Of a stretch of DNA of 20,964 bases, positions 19,356 through 20,964 are shown piece after piece (position 1 is the first letter of the stretch; the number at the start of each line of letters is the position of its first letter). The stretch comes from an uncultured Collinsella sp. Its GTDB lineage: Bacteria > Actinomycetota > Coriobacteriia > Coriobacteriales > Coriobacteriaceae. The DNA is taken from assembly GCA_938023085.1 (NCBI GenBank), contig CALHDP010000047.1, forward strand, positions 1-20,964, given 5' to 3'. A program made the position numbers and the translations under genes. The notes under the pieces were generated by a model, which had not been told where the DNA came from, ran no database searches, and was given only the letters and a program-made list of their open reading frames with translations.

Positions 19356-20623
19356 GCGAGCTCCTCTTCAAAGTTGTCGATCAGGTTGTTGCCCAGGCGG
19401 ACGACGGCGGCGCGGGTGCGCTCGTCGGTGGCGGAAAGCGCGGCGTCCTCCAGCTTGGCACGGACGAACAGGTCCTCGGCGGCGTTTTGGTCAAGGCCGC
19501 GGCAGGCGAGGTAGAACAGCTGCTCGTCGCGGACGTGACCGATGGTGGCGCCGTGGTTGCCGGCGACGTCGTCCTCGTCGCAGAGAATGACGGGAATGGT
19601 CTTGTTGTCGACGCCCTTGTTGGCCAAAAGCACCGTCTCGCGCTCGGTGCCGGTTGCACCCTTGCAGCCGTGCACGAGGTCGATGGTGCCACGGTAGACC
19701 TTCTTGGACGTGCCGGTCAGCACGCCGTTGGCGTCGATCTCGCACTCGGTCTTGCGACCGCGGTGGCGCAGCTCGTAGTTAAAGTCGCGCACCTGCTCGC
19801 GGGCGCCAAGGTAGTCAGTATCGATGGTGACCTTGGCGGTATCGCCCAACAGATCGCCGGCAAGGCCGGTGGCGCTGGCGCCGGCACCCAGGACGGTGTG
19901 TTGCACGTTGACGCACGCGCCCTCGTCCAGGAACAGGCCGGTGTCGTCGAGTGCGATCCAGCTATCGTCGAGCGTCTGCGTGCAGGCCACGTTGACGGTG
20001 GCGTACTCGTGGGCGCACACGCGCAGCACGGATCCCACGACGCCCTCGCCGGCAACGGGGGAGTCCAGGGCGATCTGCAGGTCGAGCGTTGCCTGCGGAC
20101 GGGCGACGACATCGATGGCGGCGATGGCCGCGGCTACATCGACACCGCTCACGCGCACGGTAACCGTGGCGTGCTTGTATGCGGGTACATCGATGACGAC
20201 GCGCTTGGTGGCGTGGTCGGCCAGGTAGGTGTAGGCGGCCTCGCCCATGCCAGTCTCGAAGGCCTCGGCAGGAGAGAGCTCCTCCTCGAGCTTGATGGCG
20301 CCGGCCTGGTAGACGGAGGTGGCGGGCACGTCGAGCTCGGTCTCGGGCGTGATGCGGGCGCGGTCGGCGGCATCGCCGGGGGCGGAGGCGCGGCGCTCGG
20401 GGAAGCGCTCGGCCATGGCGTCCATGGCGGTATCGAAGGCGTCGGCCGTGCCAGCAAACTGCTCGTCCAAGCCCTCAACCTCAACGGCTCCGGCGGGGGC
20501 GGCGGCAAGTTCGTCCGAAAACTCAAGCTTGGTCTGGTTCATGCGCAGCCAGCCCCATGTGGCAGCCGGCATCGCATTGACCTGCTCAAGGGTGGTAGCA
20601 GCGGTGTTGGTGGTCTGATTCAT
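19352..20623 (-). CDS. sufD: SufD-like Fe-S cluster assembly protein
   Basis: The 423-residue protein is the SufB/SufD-family subunit that pairs with SufB in the SufBC2D scaffold. Its C-terminal half is the diagnostic part: a beta-helix region (GLFLDEGACVNVQHTVLGAG), then DFNYELRHRGRKTECEIDANGVLTG and IPVILCDEDDVAGNHGATIGHVRDEQLFYLACRGL. H357 in GNHGA corresponds to the functional histidine of E. coli SufD (His360). The N-terminal half is weakly conserved and Ala-rich. SufD rather than SufB is assigned because it follows a clear sufB and lacks the SufB cysteine motif. Its ATG shares one base with the sufB stop (TAATG). Confidence 0.93.
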   Translation of the reverse strand: MNQTTNTAATTLEQVNAMPAATWGWLRMNQTKLEFSDELAAAPAGAVEVEGLDEQFAGTADAFDTAMDAMAERFPERRASAPGDAADRARITPETELDVPATSVYQAGAIKLEEELSPAEAFETGMGEAAYTYLADHATKRVVIDVPAYKHATVTVRVSGVDVAAAIAAIDVVARPQATLDLQIALDSPVAGEGVVGSVLRVCAHEYATVNVACTQTLDDSWIALDDTGLFLDEGACVNVQHTVLGAGASATGLAGDLLGDTAKVTIDTDYLGAREQVRDFNYELRHRGRKTECEIDANGVLTGTSKKVYRGTIDLVHGCKGATGTERETVLLANKGVDNKTIPVILCDEDDVAGNHGATIGHVRDEQLFYLACRGLDQNAAEDLFVRAKLEDAALSATDERTRAAVVRLGNNLIDNFEEELA

Positions 20624-20964
20624 TATCCGATCGCTCCTTCCATCTCGAGCTTGATCAGGTTGTTCATCTCGACGGCGTACTCCAGCGGCAGCTCCTTGGA
20701 GACCGGGTTGGCAAAGCCGTTGACGATCATGGTACGGGCTTCTTCCTCCGAGATACCGCGGCTCATCAGGTAGAACACCTTGTCGTCGCCGATACGTCCG
20801 ATGGTGGCCTCGTGGCCGATGTCGAGGTTCTTGGCGCGGATGTCCATGGCCGGAATAGTGTCGGAGCGGCTCTGGTCGTCGAGCATCAGCGACTGGCAGC
20901 TCACGGTTGCCTTGGAGCCCTCGGCCTTGGGTGTCGCCACGATAGAGCTGCGGAACGTTTGGAT
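20623..20964 (-). CDS. sufB: SufB, Fe-S cluster scaffold subunit (C-terminal part)
   Basis: The last 113 residues are visible; the gene runs off the right edge. SCQSLMLDDQSRSDTIPAMDIRAKN and GHEATIGRIGDDKVFYLMSRGISEEEARTMIVNGF are characteristic SufB sequence. The visible Cys (residue 23 of the fragment) and Glu in HEATIG (residue 52) correspond to the cluster-assembly residues Cys405 and Glu434 of E. coli SufB. It is the upstream neighbour of sufD in a one-base overlapping arrangement. sufC, and a possible regulator, would be expected beyond the edge. Confidence 0.95.
   Translation of the reverse strand: MQTFRSSIVATPKAEGSKATVSCQSLMLDDQSRSDTIPAMDIRAKNLDIGHEATIGRIGDDKVFYLMSRGISEEEARTMIVNGFANPVSKELPLEYAVEMNNLIKLEMEGAIG

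Noticed and set aside
19487..20773. 428-codon plus-strand open frame opposite sufD
   Set aside because: Antisense to sufD and sufB; no start site and no motif.
1..20964. CRISPR array
   Set aside because: No regularly spaced short direct repeats with unique spacers were seen; the repeats present are hairpins or tRNA copies.

Overview
The window looks like chromosomal DNA of a high-GC, anaerobic Actinomycetota gut bacterium of class Coriobacteriia, most likely Collinsella or a close relative. This is inferred from the GC-rich codon use, a Rho factor with a very long basic/alanine-rich N-terminal extension, a minimal SUF operon, and intergenic hairpins with a GGGGAC core. No rRNA gene or species marker is present, so the genus is an inference.

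Layout. Positions 1-1300 hold the tail of a possible plus-strand gene, an HD-domain hydrolase gene and a CarD-type regulator gene (both minus). The HD gene is bracketed by two near-identical hairpins whose stems have changed in a compensatory way. 1639-9008 is a plus-strand block: argS, a 0.8 kb repeat-rich gap, rho (851 codons), an unrecognised two-TM alanine-rich membrane protein and a VanZ-like protein. 9122-11335 (minus) holds a ROK fructokinase-type kinase and a class I/II aminotransferase. 11501-12186 is a tRNA island: His(GTG), Lys(CTT), Lys(CTT), then an imperfect 105-bp direct repeat that carries a third, truncated tRNA-Lys 3' end, and a twin-hairpin repeat. 12187-13713 (minus) is an FAD flavoprotein of the fumarate reductase/aspartate oxidase family.

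13970-15727 (minus) is a tight two-gene operon: a NifU-like Fe-S scaffold protein followed by a GGGtGRT-family protein of unknown function. 16131-16943 (plus) is a single-domain HUH (Y1) transposase of the RAYT type with a C-terminal helix-turn-helix. 17615 to the right edge (minus) is the end of a SUF iron-sulfur operon, sufB(partial)-sufD-sufS-sufU, with overlapping stop/start codons and an intrinsic terminator after sufU.

How it fits together. Two Fe-S scaffold proteins of the NifU family (SufU and the GGGtGRT partner) lie 2 kb apart, which fits an anaerobe rich in Fe-S enzymes. The RAYT gene gives a plausible source for the several families of palindromic repeats in the intergenic regions, but that link is inferred. 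The strongest candidates for undescribed biology are the GGGtGRT/NifU-like pair, the covarying GGGGAC hairpins and related repeats beside a RAYT, the tRNA-Lys 3'-end duplication, and the long disordered extension of Rho. No CRISPR array, prophage or complete insertion sequence was seen.
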